Origin: JBQTHI01 sp052390035
Lineage (GTDB): Bacteria > Actinomycetota > Acidimicrobiia > Spongiisociales > ZC4RG35
Assembly (NCBI GenBank): GCA_052390035.1
Contig: JBQTHI010000051.1
Span: forward strand, 1 to 37,091
DNA: 37,091 nucleotides
Direction: 5' to 3'
In this document: positions 15,260-25,589 of the stretch, piece by piece
How positions within the stretch are numbered: the stretch's first letter is position 1
How the letters are laid out: each line of letters starts with the position of its first letter
Made by a program: the position numbers and the translations under genes
Notes under the pieces: model-generated
Told to the model about the DNA's origin: nothing
The model's input: the letters and a program-made list of their open reading frames with translations, nothing else
The model's database searches: none

Positions 15260-17311
15260 GTGCCGTCTCTCGTACCGCTGCTCGAGGCTCAGTCAGTGGC
15301 GATCATCGGTGCGTCTAACCGGCCGGGGTCGGTCGGGAATGTGGTGGTTCGCCAGCTGGCCGGGGGTGGTTTCGGCGGACGTATCTGGCCAATCAATCCC
15401 CGTCATTCAGAGGTCGAGGGGTTGGAGTGTCTCGCCTCCGTCGAGGAGGCAGGGCCAGTGGACCTGGCGGTGCTGGCCGTTCCCAACCACGCTCTTGAAG
15501 GACAGATGGAAGCGGCGATCGATGCGGGAGCAGGCTCGGTGGTCATCTTTGCTAGCTGTCTGGGAACCACCGCCAGCGGCGAAACTCTTGTCAAGCGCCT
15601 GGCCGCCATGGCCCGAACGGCGGAGATCCCGGTGTGTGGTGGCAACGGGATGGGATTCGTAAATCTCGAACGACAGCTACGAATCTGTGGGTTCAGGCAG
15701 CCGCCGGACCTGGCGCCGGGAGGTGTGGCGTTCTTCACCCACTCGGGTTCGCTGTTCTCGGCGCTCCTTCACAATGGGCGGGGACTCCGATTCAACCTGG
15801 CGGTATCCACCGGAAACGAACTCGTCACCACCATGGACGAATACGTCACCGATGCCCTCCGTCGGCCCTCCACCGCCGTGGTCGGCATGTTCCTCGAGGC
15901 GATTCGCAACGTGCCGGGAATGGAAGCGGCGCTGGCAGCCGCCAGCGAAGCCGACCTGCCTGTCGTTGCCCTCAAAGTTGGACGAACAGACGAGGCCCGC
16001 CGGGCGGTCGCCACCCACACCTCGGCCTTGGCCGGCGACTACGACACCTTCGCCGCCTTTGCCGCGGCGTACGGAGTACATCTGGTTGAGAGCATGGATG
16101 AGATGACCGACACGCTCGAGCTGTTCTCGAGCCGCCGGCGGGCGGCGCCGGGAGCGCTGGCCGCGGTGCACGACTCCGGGGGAGAGAGGAGCCTGCTCAT
16201 CGACATAGCTCACCGGACCGGTGTCCCCTTGACCCGACTTGCCGACTCCACCCGCCAGCAGCTGAGCGGTCTGCTCGATCCCGGGCTCGAAGCGGAGAAT
16301 CCGCTCGATGCCTGGGGCACCGGACGGGATGCCAACCGGATATTCACCGAGTCGTTGAAGGTTTTGGCAGGCGATCCGGGGGTCGGAGTCCTGGCATTCG
16401 CCGTCGACCTGACGACGGAAGACTCGCCCGAAGATGGCTACGTCAAGGTTCCAATCGAAGCCGCCCAGTTGACCGCGAAGCCGCTGGTGTTGCTGAGCAA
16501 CCTGGGTAGTGCGGTCGACCCCGACCATGCCGCCCGGATTCAGGTCGCCGGCATCCCGGTCCTGCGTGGAACCGATACCGGACTACGGGCCATTCGCCAC
16601 TTGTTCGACCACCGGGATCAACGGGGACTTTCGCCGGTGGCAGTCGGCCAACCCCCTGCTGCGTTGGCGGACTGGCGCTCAAGGTTAAGGCCGGGATCGA
16701 TGCTCGACGAACACTCCTCGCTTCGACTGATCGCCGACTTCGGAATCCAGACCATTCCGTCTTACCTGATTGCCAACCTGAGGGAAGCGGTGTCGGCGGC
16801 CGAGCTCAGTCCATACCCGGTGGCCCTGAAGATCAGCGGCATATCGCACAAGAGCGAGTCGGGCGGTGTTCGCCTGGGAATCCGCAATCGCCAGGAGTTG
16901 GAGGCAGCCTTTATCGACCTTGCTTCCCTTGGTCGGTCCATGGTGGTCCAGCCGATGGCCCCGGCCGGCATCGAGCTTTCCCTCGGGCTGATTGCTGATC
17001 GCCAGTACGGGCCGGTCATCGTCATCGCCTCCGGCGGTGTGCTGGTGGAGGTCTTGCAAGACAAGGTCACCGCCCTCGCTCCCCTCGACCTCGCCCGCGC
17101 CGAGGCGATGATCAATCGCCTATCGATCAGGCGTTTGCTCGATGGCCATCGGGGGAGGCCCGCCATCCACCTCCAAGCCCTGCTCGACGCCATTGTCTTG
17201 TTCTCATCCATGTCCATCCATCTAGCCGGGTCGGTCGCCTCGATCGACGTCAACCCGTTGATCGCCCACCCCGACGGAGTGGTGGCGGTAGATGCATTGG
17301 TCGTCATCTAA
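15260..17311 (+). CDS. NDP-forming acyl-CoA synthetase (acetate-CoA ligase family, fused alpha-beta)
   Basis: A protein of about 683 residues with the fused layout of ADP-forming acyl-CoA synthetases: CoA-binding Rossmann domain (SVAIIGASNRPGSVGNVVVR), succinyl-CoA-ligase-like domains (VSTGNELVTTMDEYV; ATHTSALAGDYDTF, the His matching the phosphorylated His of the SHTGALAG motif), and a C-terminal ATP-grasp domain (PVALKISG; VVQPMAPAGIELSLGLI; YGPVIVIASGGVLVEVLQD). It interconverts an acyl-CoA and ADP with an acid, CoA and ATP. The open frame extends to 14993, but family similarity begins at the GTG 15260; ATG 15200 is an alternative. It is divergent from the TetR gene and could activate the carboxylic acid left after deamination. 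No regulator palindrome was found before it. Confidence 0.87.
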   Translation: MPSLVPLLEAQSVAIIGASNRPGSVGNVVVRQLAGGGFGGRIWPINPRHSEVEGLECLASVEEAGPVDLAVLAVPNHALEGQMEAAIDAGAGSVVIFASCLGTTASGETLVKRLAAMARTAEIPVCGGNGMGFVNLERQLRICGFRQPPDLAPGGVAFFTHSGSLFSALLHNGRGLRFNLAVSTGNELVTTMDEYVTDALRRPSTAVVGMFLEAIRNVPGMEAALAAASEADLPVVALKVGRTDEARRAVATHTSALAGDYDTFAAFAAAYGVHLVESMDEMTDTLELFSSRRRAAPGALAAVHDSGGERSLLIDIAHRTGVPLTRLADSTRQQLSGLLDPGLEAENPLDAWGTGRDANRIFTESLKVLAGDPGVGVLAFAVDLTTEDSPEDGYVKVPIEAAQLTAKPLVLLSNLGSAVDPDHAARIQVAGIPVLRGTDTGLRAIRHLFDHRDQRGLSPVAVGQPPAALADWRSRLRPGSMLDEHSSLRLIADFGIQTIPSYLIANLREAVSAAELSPYPVALKISGISHKSESGGVRLGIRNRQELEAAFIDLASLGRSMVVQPMAPAGIELSLGLIADRQYGPVIVIASGGVLVEVLQDKVTALAPLDLARAEAMINRLSIRRLLDGHRGRPAIHLQALLDAIVLFSSMSIHLAGSVASIDVNPLIAHPDGVVAVDALVVI

Positions 17312-17321
17312 GGGGGGCCCG

Positions 17322-17395
17322 CGTTGACGGCTGCGAATGCTGCCGTGACCGTCGCCGCGACTGCTGCCTTGACGATCGCCGCGTTGACGACTGGC
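17322..17395. repeat. imperfect ~24 bp tandem repeat, Ala/Thr-type low complexity
   Basis: About three degenerate units with TGACSG/GCCGCG/GCTGC elements (TTGACGGCTGC, TGACCGTCGCC, TTGACGATCGCC) lie between the synthetase stop and the riboswitch. Both strands read as alanine-rich in one frame, but no start or ribosome site supports a gene. The last unit supplies the TTGACG of the candidate riboswitch promoter. Confidence 0.4.
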
Positions 17396-17412
17396 CGGAT
17401 TCCTGCTCAACT
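17384..17412 (+). promoter_or_regulatory. candidate promoter of the riboswitch transcript
   Basis: TTGACG (17384-17389) is followed by a 17-base spacer and TCAACT (17407-17412), a weak -10. The predicted start, about seven bases later, falls just before the first riboswitch stem at 17428. Support comes from spacing and the -35 only. Confidence 0.35.
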
Positions 17413-17427
17413 ACTGCCAATAACGCG

Positions 17428-17506
17428 CTCATCCAGAGCGGTGGAGGGACAGGCCCTGTGAAGCCGCGACAACCGACTTGTTCGGTGCCAATGCCTGATC
17501 GATGAG
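17428..17506 (+). promoter_or_regulatory. SAM-binding S-box riboswitch, SAM-I/IV-variant-like (no P4)
   Basis: A cis-acting RNA aptamer for S-adenosylmethionine. P1 is CTCATC (17428-17433) paired with GATGAG (17501-17506). The conserved S-box core follows: GGTGGAGGGACAGGCCC, then GTGAAGCCGCGACAACC, then GGTGCCAATGCC. P2 pairs GCGG (17438-17441) with CCGC (17464-17467); P3 pairs CCGA (17473-17476) with TCGG (17482-17485). Only about eight bases separate the GGTGCCAATGCC strand from the closing P1 strand, so the P4 arm of classic SAM-I is absent; a short hairpin lies just downstream instead, resembling the SAM-I/IV variants of actinobacteria. By family knowledge it should lower expression of the OsmC and monooxygenase genes when SAM is plentiful. 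Confidence 0.9.
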
Positions 17507-17514
17507 TTAGCAGA

Positions 17515-17529
17515 AGCGGGAATCCCGCT
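17515..17529 (+). other. hairpin downstream of the riboswitch aptamer
   Basis: AGCGGG AAT CCCGCT forms a perfect 6-bp stem with a 3-base loop, nine bases after P1. It has no U-tract, so it is not an obvious terminator. It could be the extra 3' stem of a SAM-I/IV-type aptamer or part of a switch hiding the ribosome site at 17557-17564. Confidence 0.5.
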
Positions 17530-17572
17530 CGCTGCGCCCGGGGAGCGCGTGTTAGCGAGAGGAGATAGGGAT

Positions 17573-17617
17573 GTGACTCGTACCTTACGTAATGGTTCGT
17601 CCATCGAGCCGCTTTGA
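17573..17617 (+). CDS. possible 14-codon leader ORF between riboswitch and OsmC gene
   Basis: A strong ribosome-site-like GAGAGGAG (17557-17564) has no long gene behind it. Eight bases later a GTG opens VTRTLRNGSSIEPL and a TGA at 17615-17617, 23 bases before the OsmC start codon. An overlapping ATG (17571) is followed immediately by TGA. The ribosome site makes translation plausible and could couple riboswitch state to the downstream gene. I do not recognise the peptide and it may be chance. Confidence 0.33.
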   Translation: MTRTLRNGSSIEPL

Positions 17618-17640
17618 GTCAGCACGAACAAGGAGCAAAC

Positions 17641-18201
17641 ATGACCACCGCCACCACCCCAATAGATAACGGGGTCAACGTACAAGCCCTGTTGGACGCC
17701 CGCACCGCCTTAGCCGACGCCCCGGAGGCCGCCCAGTTCAAATGGCGGGCCACCAACGAGTGGATCAAGGGAACCCACAGCCATTCCACCGTCCATGGCT
17801 TTTTTGGTCTGGGAGACGAACAGACCCACCGGGCCGCGTTCAAGTTCGAAGCCGACCATCCGGAGGTATTCGCTTCTGAGGATCACGCCGCGACCCCAGT
17901 CGAGATCGTCCTCGTTGGGTTGGCGAGTTGCCTGACCGCCGGCATCGCTGCCGTAGCCCAGAACCGCGAAATCCAACTCAATTCGGTCAAGGCGACCCTG
18001 GAAGGCGACATGGACATTCAGGGGATTCTCGGCGGCGACCCCGAGGTCAGAAACGGGTTCACCGGCATCAGGGTCAAATACGAGATTTCGGCTGACGCCA
18101 CCCCAGAGGAGGTCGAGGCGTTGGTTGCCCAATCACAGAAACGGTCGGCCGTCTTCGACCTCATCACCAACCCGACCAACGTGACGGTCGAAGTGAACTA
18201 G
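17641..18201 (+). CDS. OsmC family protein
   Basis: A 186-residue OsmC-fold protein. The core has the conserved cysteine in VLVGLASCLTAGIAAVAQNREI and the following VKATLEGDMDIQGILG strand. The second cysteine typical of OsmC/Ohr hydroperoxide reductases is absent: the late helix reads QSQKRSAVFDLITNP. A classic two-cysteine peroxidase is therefore unlikely, and a thiol-transfer, sulfur-handling or ligand-binding role is possible. ATG 17641 is chosen because AAGGAG is six bases upstream. It is the first long gene after the SAM riboswitch and is followed 10 bases later by the flavin monooxygenase-like gene, so it is presumably SAM-controlled. Function is otherwise unknown. Confidence 0.87.
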   Translation: MTTATTPIDNGVNVQALLDARTALADAPEAAQFKWRATNEWIKGTHSHSTVHGFFGLGDEQTHRAAFKFEADHPEVFASEDHAATPVEIVLVGLASCLTAGIAAVAQNREIQLNSVKATLEGDMDIQGILGGDPEVRNGFTGIRVKYEISADATPEEVEALVAQSQKRSAVFDLITNPTNVTVEVN

Positions 18202-18211
18202 CCACTACGGC

Positions 18212-19453
18212 ATGCGCACGACCACGGTCGTGATCGGCGCGGGGCATACCGGGCTCGCCTTCAGTCAACTACTAACTGAACGATCGCTCGACCACGTCGT
18301 GATCGAGCGAGGCACGGTGGCCAATACGTGGCGGACCGAACGTTGGGATTCCCTGCGGCTGCTCACGCCGAACTGGCAGAGCCGCCTACCCGGCTTCGCC
18401 TATCAAGGCGAAGATCCCGATGGCTTCATGACGATGCCGGAGGTGATCGAGTTCATCGGCGAATACGCCCGGCACATCGACGCCCCTCTGCAGGCTCACA
18501 CCGCGGTCCACTCGGTGCGGAGCAAAGGGGGCGGCTTCGAGGTCCTAACCAGCAACGGGCGGTGGGAGGCGCCGACGGTGGTCCTGGCCACCGGTGGTTT
18601 CAATTCAGCCCACCTCCCTGGCGTGGCTGGCGAGGTGCCTCGCTCAATTGAGATGGTGACGCCCCTCGAGTACCGCCGACCCGAACAGTTGGCCGACGGC
18701 GGTGTCCTGGTGGTGGGGGCATCGGCGACGGGAGTCCAAATCGCCGAAGAGCTGCAACGCTCCGGCCGCGACGTGACACTGGCGGTGGGTGAACACGTCC
18801 GCCTGCCGCGGATTTACCGGGGCCGCGACATCATGTGGTGGCTGGAACGAAGCGGGATTCAGGACGAACGCTACGACGAGGTCGACGACATCGTCCGGGC
18901 CCGCCACCTGCCCTCGCCCCAGTTGGTAGGAACACCTGAGAAGGTGATGCTTGACCTCAACGCCCTGTCCGATCGGGGGGTCAATTTGGTGGGCCGGTTG
19001 GGAGGACTCGCCGATGGGAAGGCCCAATTTTCCGGGTCGCTCAGAAACAAGTGTGCGCTCGCCGATCTCAAGCTTGGCCGGCTCCTCAACAACCTCGATG
19101 AATGGGCGGTGGGATCCGGACTCAACGGCGAGTTGGAGGCTCCGCACCGGTTCGCCCCTACCCGGGTCGAGGAGTCCCCCCAGCTTTCGATCGACCTGAG
19201 GACCGGGGAGATCGCCACGATTTTCTGGGCCACCGGATACCGGCCCGATTACCAGTGGCTCCACCTCCCTGTGCTCGACCGCAAAGGCCAGATTCGGCAC
19301 GACGGAGGGGTCGTTGCCGAAGCCCCCGGAATGTACCGGATCGGTTTGAACTTGCTGAGACGAAGAAAGTCGTCCTTCATTCATGGAGCCGAGGACGACG
19401 CCCGCGATCTCGCCGATCATCTCGTCGGGTTCCTCGCCGGAACCCGTCCCTAG
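18212..19453 (+). CDS. FAD/NAD(P)-dependent monooxygenase-like oxidoreductase (CzcO/FMO type)
   Basis: A 413-residue flavoprotein with two dinucleotide folds: FAD motif VVIGAGHTGLAFSQLL (residues 6-21) and NAD(P)H motif VLVVGASATGVQIAEEL (165-181). NTWRTERWDSLRLLTP is typical of the CzcO/TrkA-associated flavin-monooxygenase group, and the late IFWATGYRPDY matches the ATG box of these enzymes. Relatives oxygenate soft nucleophiles (N or S) or act as quinone or nitro reductases. It starts 10 bases after the OsmC stop, under the same riboswitch, which hints at oxidation of a sulfur compound; that link is inference. The ATG at 18212 opens directly on the FAD fold. Confidence 0.86.
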   Translation: MRTTTVVIGAGHTGLAFSQLLTERSLDHVVIERGTVANTWRTERWDSLRLLTPNWQSRLPGFAYQGEDPDGFMTMPEVIEFIGEYARHIDAPLQAHTAVHSVRSKGGGFEVLTSNGRWEAPTVVLATGGFNSAHLPGVAGEVPRSIEMVTPLEYRRPEQLADGGVLVVGASATGVQIAEELQRSGRDVTLAVGEHVRLPRIYRGRDIMWWLERSGIQDERYDEVDDIVRARHLPSPQLVGTPEKVMLDLNALSDRGVNLVGRLGGLADGKAQFSGSLRNKCALADLKLGRLLNNLDEWAVGSGLNGELEAPHRFAPTRVEESPQLSIDLRTGEIATIFWATGYRPDYQWLHLPVLDRKGQIRHDGGVVAEAPGMYRIGLNLLRRRKSSFIHGAEDDARDLADHLVGFLAGTRP

Positions 19454-19548
19454 GTTCAGTCCCGAGGTTGTGGCTCACGAGCAATCGTCGTGTCAACGAT
19501 CCACCAAGTTGCCGACTTCGGCTAGCTCAACGGAGTTACGCTCATCGG

Positions 19549-20307
19549 ATGTGCTTCGATCCGGATTCGCATCCGCCGTTGCTCCCGGTTGAAGGTGGTT
19601 CGCTAGATCATCGGCCGATCACCCTCACCGCCGGCGACGGCAACACCTTTGCTGCATATGAAGCGTACGGCGAGGGGGGCGGTGAAACGGGAGTGGTCGT
19701 CTTGCCCGATGTTCGCGGTCTCTATGTCTTCTATGAGGAGTTGGCAGTACGGCTGGCGGAGGCCGGTCACGATGCCGTCGCCATCGACTACTTCGGGCGG
19801 ACCGCCGGACGCGGAGAACGGGGAGCCGACTTTCCTTATCAGGATCACGTGCCCCTAACCACCTACGACGGGGTCAAGAACGACGTAGCGGCGGCGGTGG
19901 CGAAACTACGGCAAAACAACCCCCGCCGAAAGATCTTCACAATGGGGTTCTGTTTCGGCGGTTCCAACTCGTGGCACCAGGCCTGCAACGGCCACGGCCT
20001 CGCCGGAGTGATCGGTTTCTACGGAAAACCCGACGCAGTCCGCCCGTCGGGAGCCCGGAGTCCGATCGACTCCGTCACCGACATGGCCTGCCCGGTGCTG
20101 GCGCTGATGGGCGGTGACGACCCGGGCATTCCCGCCGAGGTGGTCGCCACGTTCGAGGAGGCCCTCACCACGGCCGGCGTCGAACACGAGATCATCACCT
20201 ACCCCGGCGCCCCGCACTCGTTCTTCGACCGAGGCCAGAAGCAGTTCGCCGCCGAGTCGGCCGATGCCTGGGAGCGGGTCCTGCAATTCCTCACGGCTCA
20301 CCGGTAA
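19549..20307 (+). CDS. dienelactone hydrolase family protein
   Basis: A 252-residue alpha/beta hydrolase. The nucleophile elbow is GFCFGG with Cys135 instead of Ser, the hallmark of dienelactone hydrolases. Asp190/191 (GGDDPGIP) and His223 (YPGAPHSFFDR) complete the triad, and the N-terminal VVVLPDVRGLYVFYEELA strand is typical. The open frame runs upstream into the monooxygenase gene region, but ATG 19549 is the natural start of the family-like protein (MCFDPDS). Its 3' end overlaps the convergent ATP-grasp gene by 17 bases. It hydrolyses lactone-like or ester compounds; no aromatic-degradation genes are nearby, so the substrate is unknown. Confidence 0.88.
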   Translation: MCFDPDSHPPLLPVEGGSLDHRPITLTAGDGNTFAAYEAYGEGGGETGVVVLPDVRGLYVFYEELAVRLAEAGHDAVAIDYFGRTAGRGERGADFPYQDHVPLTTYDGVKNDVAAAVAKLRQNNPRRKIFTMGFCFGGSNSWHQACNGHGLAGVIGFYGKPDAVRPSGARSPIDSVTDMACPVLALMGGDDPGIPAEVVATFEEALTTAGVEHEIITYPGAPHSFFDRGQKQFAAESADAWERVLQFLTAHR

Positions 20308-21784
20308 CGAGGTCTTCAATCAGCTCTCTGGCGTGGTTGAAACGTTGCTCGGCGTCGGAGGGGTCCCTACCAATAGCAGTGAGACCAAGGCGCCCGGCCA
20401 CCGCCACTGCCGACACGAGATGGAGCGCCACCCCCACCATGCTGTCTGCATCCCAGCCGAGCCGCTGGTCCTCAATCCGGTCGAGGACGTCGTCCGGGGT
20501 GAGTTGGTGGTAGGCCGGCGACTCCAGATGGTCGGTGGCGACGTAAAACCGCTCGCTTCCATCAACGTGGAAGCGGCCGGTGCCCGAGTCAAACGAGCCG
20601 TTCGTCAAGGCCTGCATGGTCAGCATGGGATGGGTCGTGCCCCCGTTGCGGAGGTTGATCTCGATGGCGTAGGGTGACCAGCCCGCCGGCCGGCGAACGA
20701 CGACGAAGTCGATGCCGAAGCGCCCGATGACTCCCTGCCCCGCCAGCAACCACCCGATCCTCTCACCGAATCGGGCGATGAGCGCGCCGTACTCGAGATC
20801 CGCGGGAAACCGACACCCGAGGAAGGTCTGACCGGTTGGCCCGCCGAGCACCTGATCGTGGGTGGAGAGGATCTCGACCTCACCCAGGGGACTGGCTCTC
20901 AGCTGGGCGCTGGGACTGCGGATCTCGGTGCCCTCGATACGCTCCTCGACGATCCCACCCCGGTCCTTCAACAGATCAAAGAACCGTTCGGCAGTCGTTC
21001 CGCTGTCCTCTATCTCGATGGCTGCAGCCCGGCCCTTCAAGTCGGTCATGTTGCTGGCTCCTGCCAGCCGCACCACGGCGTTTCCCATCCCCCCCGCACT
21101 GTCGTCGAGTTTGACCATGGCGGCAGAGAGAGTCGGGTTTCGCGCCCTGAGTTCGGCTAGGGCGTCAACCACGTCGTCGAAAGTGTGGACGTCCCCCCGA
21201 CCAGCCGGATGTGGCACTCCCGATTCGGCGAATAGCCGACGGCTGCCGCTTTTGGTGCCGAGATGAGCCAGACTGGGATCCGGCCCGTAAACAGGAACGC
21301 TGAGCGCGGCGGCCAGTTCCACCTCATGCATGGTGGTGTTGAAAGGCAAGATCACTGCCCGTCGTGGATCTCCGATCAGCCTGCGGAGACGCTCGATGAA
21401 TAGCGGGCGGGCGAGGATCTTCTCGACCAGCGGCCGGGGCGAGCCGTCGCTCAGCGAAACCAACACCAGCCGATCACGTAGGTCGCCGCCGGCCGGTTGA
21501 CGCATCAACGAGAGGTAGTAGTCGATGAGTCGCGGCTGGATCGGTTGCGAGGTCACGTAGACCACCCGAGTGCGGGGGCCTCCGGCGAGAGCAAGGACCA
21601 GGAAGAGGAAGCGCTCCTCGTAGGCCGGCATCACCGGAGCGAGGTGGTCGGGAATCTGGATATTGATCGAGTTGATGACCACGATCGTCCGCTCGAAGTC
21701 GCCGACGGCGCGGATGGTCATGGCGGGCCACAAGTCGACCAAGCTGGCCTGAAGCTGGCGAAACCGTGTCAACGAGTCGATCAT
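20291..21784 (-). CDS. ATP-grasp ligase, peptide ligase PGM1-like
   Basis: A 497-residue protein. The N-terminal half is a Rossmann-like pre-ATP-grasp region (ERTIVVINSINIQIPDH; YLSLMRQ; VILPFNTTMHEVELA). The C-terminal half is an ATP-grasp fold: LGTKSGSRRLFAESGVPHP, AMVKLDDSAGGMGNAVVRL (nucleotide-binding lysine), IVEERIEGTEIRSPSAQLR and IGRFGIDFVVV, then EINLRNGGTTHP with the metal-ligand Glu/Asn. This layout resembles proteins related to PGM1, the pheganomycin peptide ligase. It would couple a carboxylate to an amine using ATP. No precursor-peptide gene is seen beside it. ATG 21784 is used; it is divergent from the YgjP-like metallopeptidase. Confidence 0.72.
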   Translation of the reverse strand: MIDSLTRFRQLQASLVDLWPAMTIRAVGDFERTIVVINSINIQIPDHLAPVMPAYEERFLFLVLALAGGPRTRVVYVTSQPIQPRLIDYYLSLMRQPAGGDLRDRLVLVSLSDGSPRPLVEKILARPLFIERLRRLIGDPRRAVILPFNTTMHEVELAAALSVPVYGPDPSLAHLGTKSGSRRLFAESGVPHPAGRGDVHTFDDVVDALAELRARNPTLSAAMVKLDDSAGGMGNAVVRLAGASNMTDLKGRAAAIEIEDSGTTAERFFDLLKDRGGIVEERIEGTEIRSPSAQLRASPLGEVEILSTHDQVLGGPTGQTFLGCRFPADLEYGALIARFGERIGWLLAGQGVIGRFGIDFVVVRRPAGWSPYAIEINLRNGGTTHPMLTMQALTNGSFDSGTGRFHVDGSERFYVATDHLESPAYHQLTPDDVLDRIEDQRLGWDADSMVGVALHLVSAVAVAGRLGLTAIGRDPSDAEQRFNHARELIEDLVTGEP

Positions 21785-21886
21785 CGGAAGGGCGCATCAT
21801 GCCAGCCCGCCCAGCAGACGGGTTCGGCCCGAGCCCAAACCTCCGTGTGGAAGGGTCCTGTCCCACGCCACTCGTACGATGGGCCC

Positions 21887-22366
21887 ATGACCGATTTGCC
21901 CGTTGAGGTGATCCGCAGCACCCGCCGCCGACGCACCGTGCAAGCTTCGATCGTCGGCGGACGCATCCGGGTATTGGTTCCAGCCGGTCTCAAAGCGGAA
22001 GAGGAGCGCACACTGGTGGCGACGATGGTGGCCCGGGTTTCGAGAAAACGCGACTCCGGGATGATCGACCTCGAGCACCGGGCAAGACGGCTGGCCGCAC
22101 GTTACGGGCTCCCCGTGCCCAAGTCGGTCGAATGGTCGGACCGGCAGGCGCAGCGATGGGGTTCATGCACGCCGGTCGATGGCTCCGTTCGGATCTCGAG
22201 TCGGCTGGCCTCGATGCCGGGCTGGGTCCTCGACTATGTCCTGGTCCACGAACTCGCTCATCTGACCGGCGATGGTCACGGCCATGGCTTCCGTTCACTG
22301 GTGGGTCGCTATGAGTTAGCCGAGCGGGCGGAGGGATATCTGATCGCCAAAGCCGAAGACGGCTGA
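21887..22366 (+). CDS. YgjP-type zinc metallopeptidase (M48-like, WGSC/HELAH)
   Basis: A 159-residue soluble metallopeptidase-like protein. It has RWGSCTPVDGSVRISSRL (91 onward), the zinc motif HELAH (121-125) and a downstream His before GFRSLVG (His133), in the order seen in YgjP/DUF45 proteins. The track-length frame opens earlier, but ATG 21887 gives the expected N-terminus (VEVIRSTRRRRTVQASI, matching the KSRRAKRISLRI-type opening of the family). Substrates of this family are poorly known. It precedes the CREST-type membrane gene by 27 bases in the same orientation. Confidence 0.85.
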   Translation: MTDLPVEVIRSTRRRRTVQASIVGGRIRVLVPAGLKAEEERTLVATMVARVSRKRDSGMIDLEHRARRLAARYGLPVPKSVEWSDRQAQRWGSCTPVDGSVRISSRLASMPGWVLDYVLVHELAHLTGDGHGHGFRSLVGRYELAERAEGYLIAKAEDG

Positions 22367-22393
22367 AGCGGCTCCGAGAGAATCGGCCCAGGT

Positions 22394-22965
22394 ATGCAGC
22401 CAGGTGCGGCGGTCGACTGCGAGCGGATACTGGACAGTTGGTGGGGACAGCCGGTCAATACCGCCACGGCACTTTCCTTCGTCCTCTCTGGCTTGGTCAT
22501 CTGGCGGCTCCGACGCGATCGCGTCACCGCCTTGCTGGTGGCCGCGGTCGGCTTCGGCTCGGTTGCCTTCCATGGCCCGATGCCCTGGTGGGGGCAGTTC
22601 GCCCACGATCTCACGATCGCATGGGCTCTGGTCTGGGTGATCTTTACCGAGGCACGCCGACGGCATTGGTGGCCCGGCGCCTTTGGAGCCGCCAGCCTTC
22701 TGGTTCTCAATCCCCAGGCAGCCGATCTAACTCAGGCGTCACTTGCGGCGCTGGCGCTTTTCCTGGTATTGAAGGCTCGCGACCAACGGCCCGCCCGCCT
22801 AACCGCTGCGGGTCTTCTCGCTGTCGGGGCGGTGGTCGGCACTCTCTCCCGAACGGGTTGGCCATGGTGTCGCCCTGGGGCGATCTGGCAGGGTCATGGC
22901 TTCTGGCATATCGCCGCCGCCGCTTCTCTGGGGATCTGGGCATTCGCCTCGTCCAGACCCCGGCC

Positions 22966-22969
<4 letters not shown>
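22394..22969 (+). CDS. membrane hydrolase of the CREST superfamily (alkaline ceramidase/PAQR-like)
   Basis: A 191-residue protein with about six or seven hydrophobic helices. The polar signature of the CREST superfamily is complete: SVAFH (Ser56-x3-His60) in an early helix, HDLTIAW (Asp72) in the next, and HGFWH (His168-x3-His172) in the last, together a predicted zinc site in the membrane. Known members cleave ceramide-like amides or act as receptors, so an amide or lipid hydrolase is likely here; this is assigned from motifs only. Its stop overlaps the GTG start of the large glycosidase as GTGA, so the two are translationally coupled. A pairing of lipid hydrolase and glycosidase could target a glycolipid (speculative). 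Confidence 0.72.
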
Positions 22970-25575
<2,606 letters not shown>

Positions 25576-25589
25576 GGGCGGGACCGAGA

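Noticed and set aside
17428..17506. SAM-IV riboswitch
   Set aside because: The GGAGGGACAGGCCC and GAAGCC core is of S-box/SAM-I type, while SAM-IV has a different first strand; the missing P4 fits a SAM-I/IV variant better.
19102..19548. N-terminal extension of the dienelactone hydrolase
   Set aside because: The extra residues are Arg/Pro-rich shadow translation of the monooxygenase gene; the family-like protein begins at ATG 19549.
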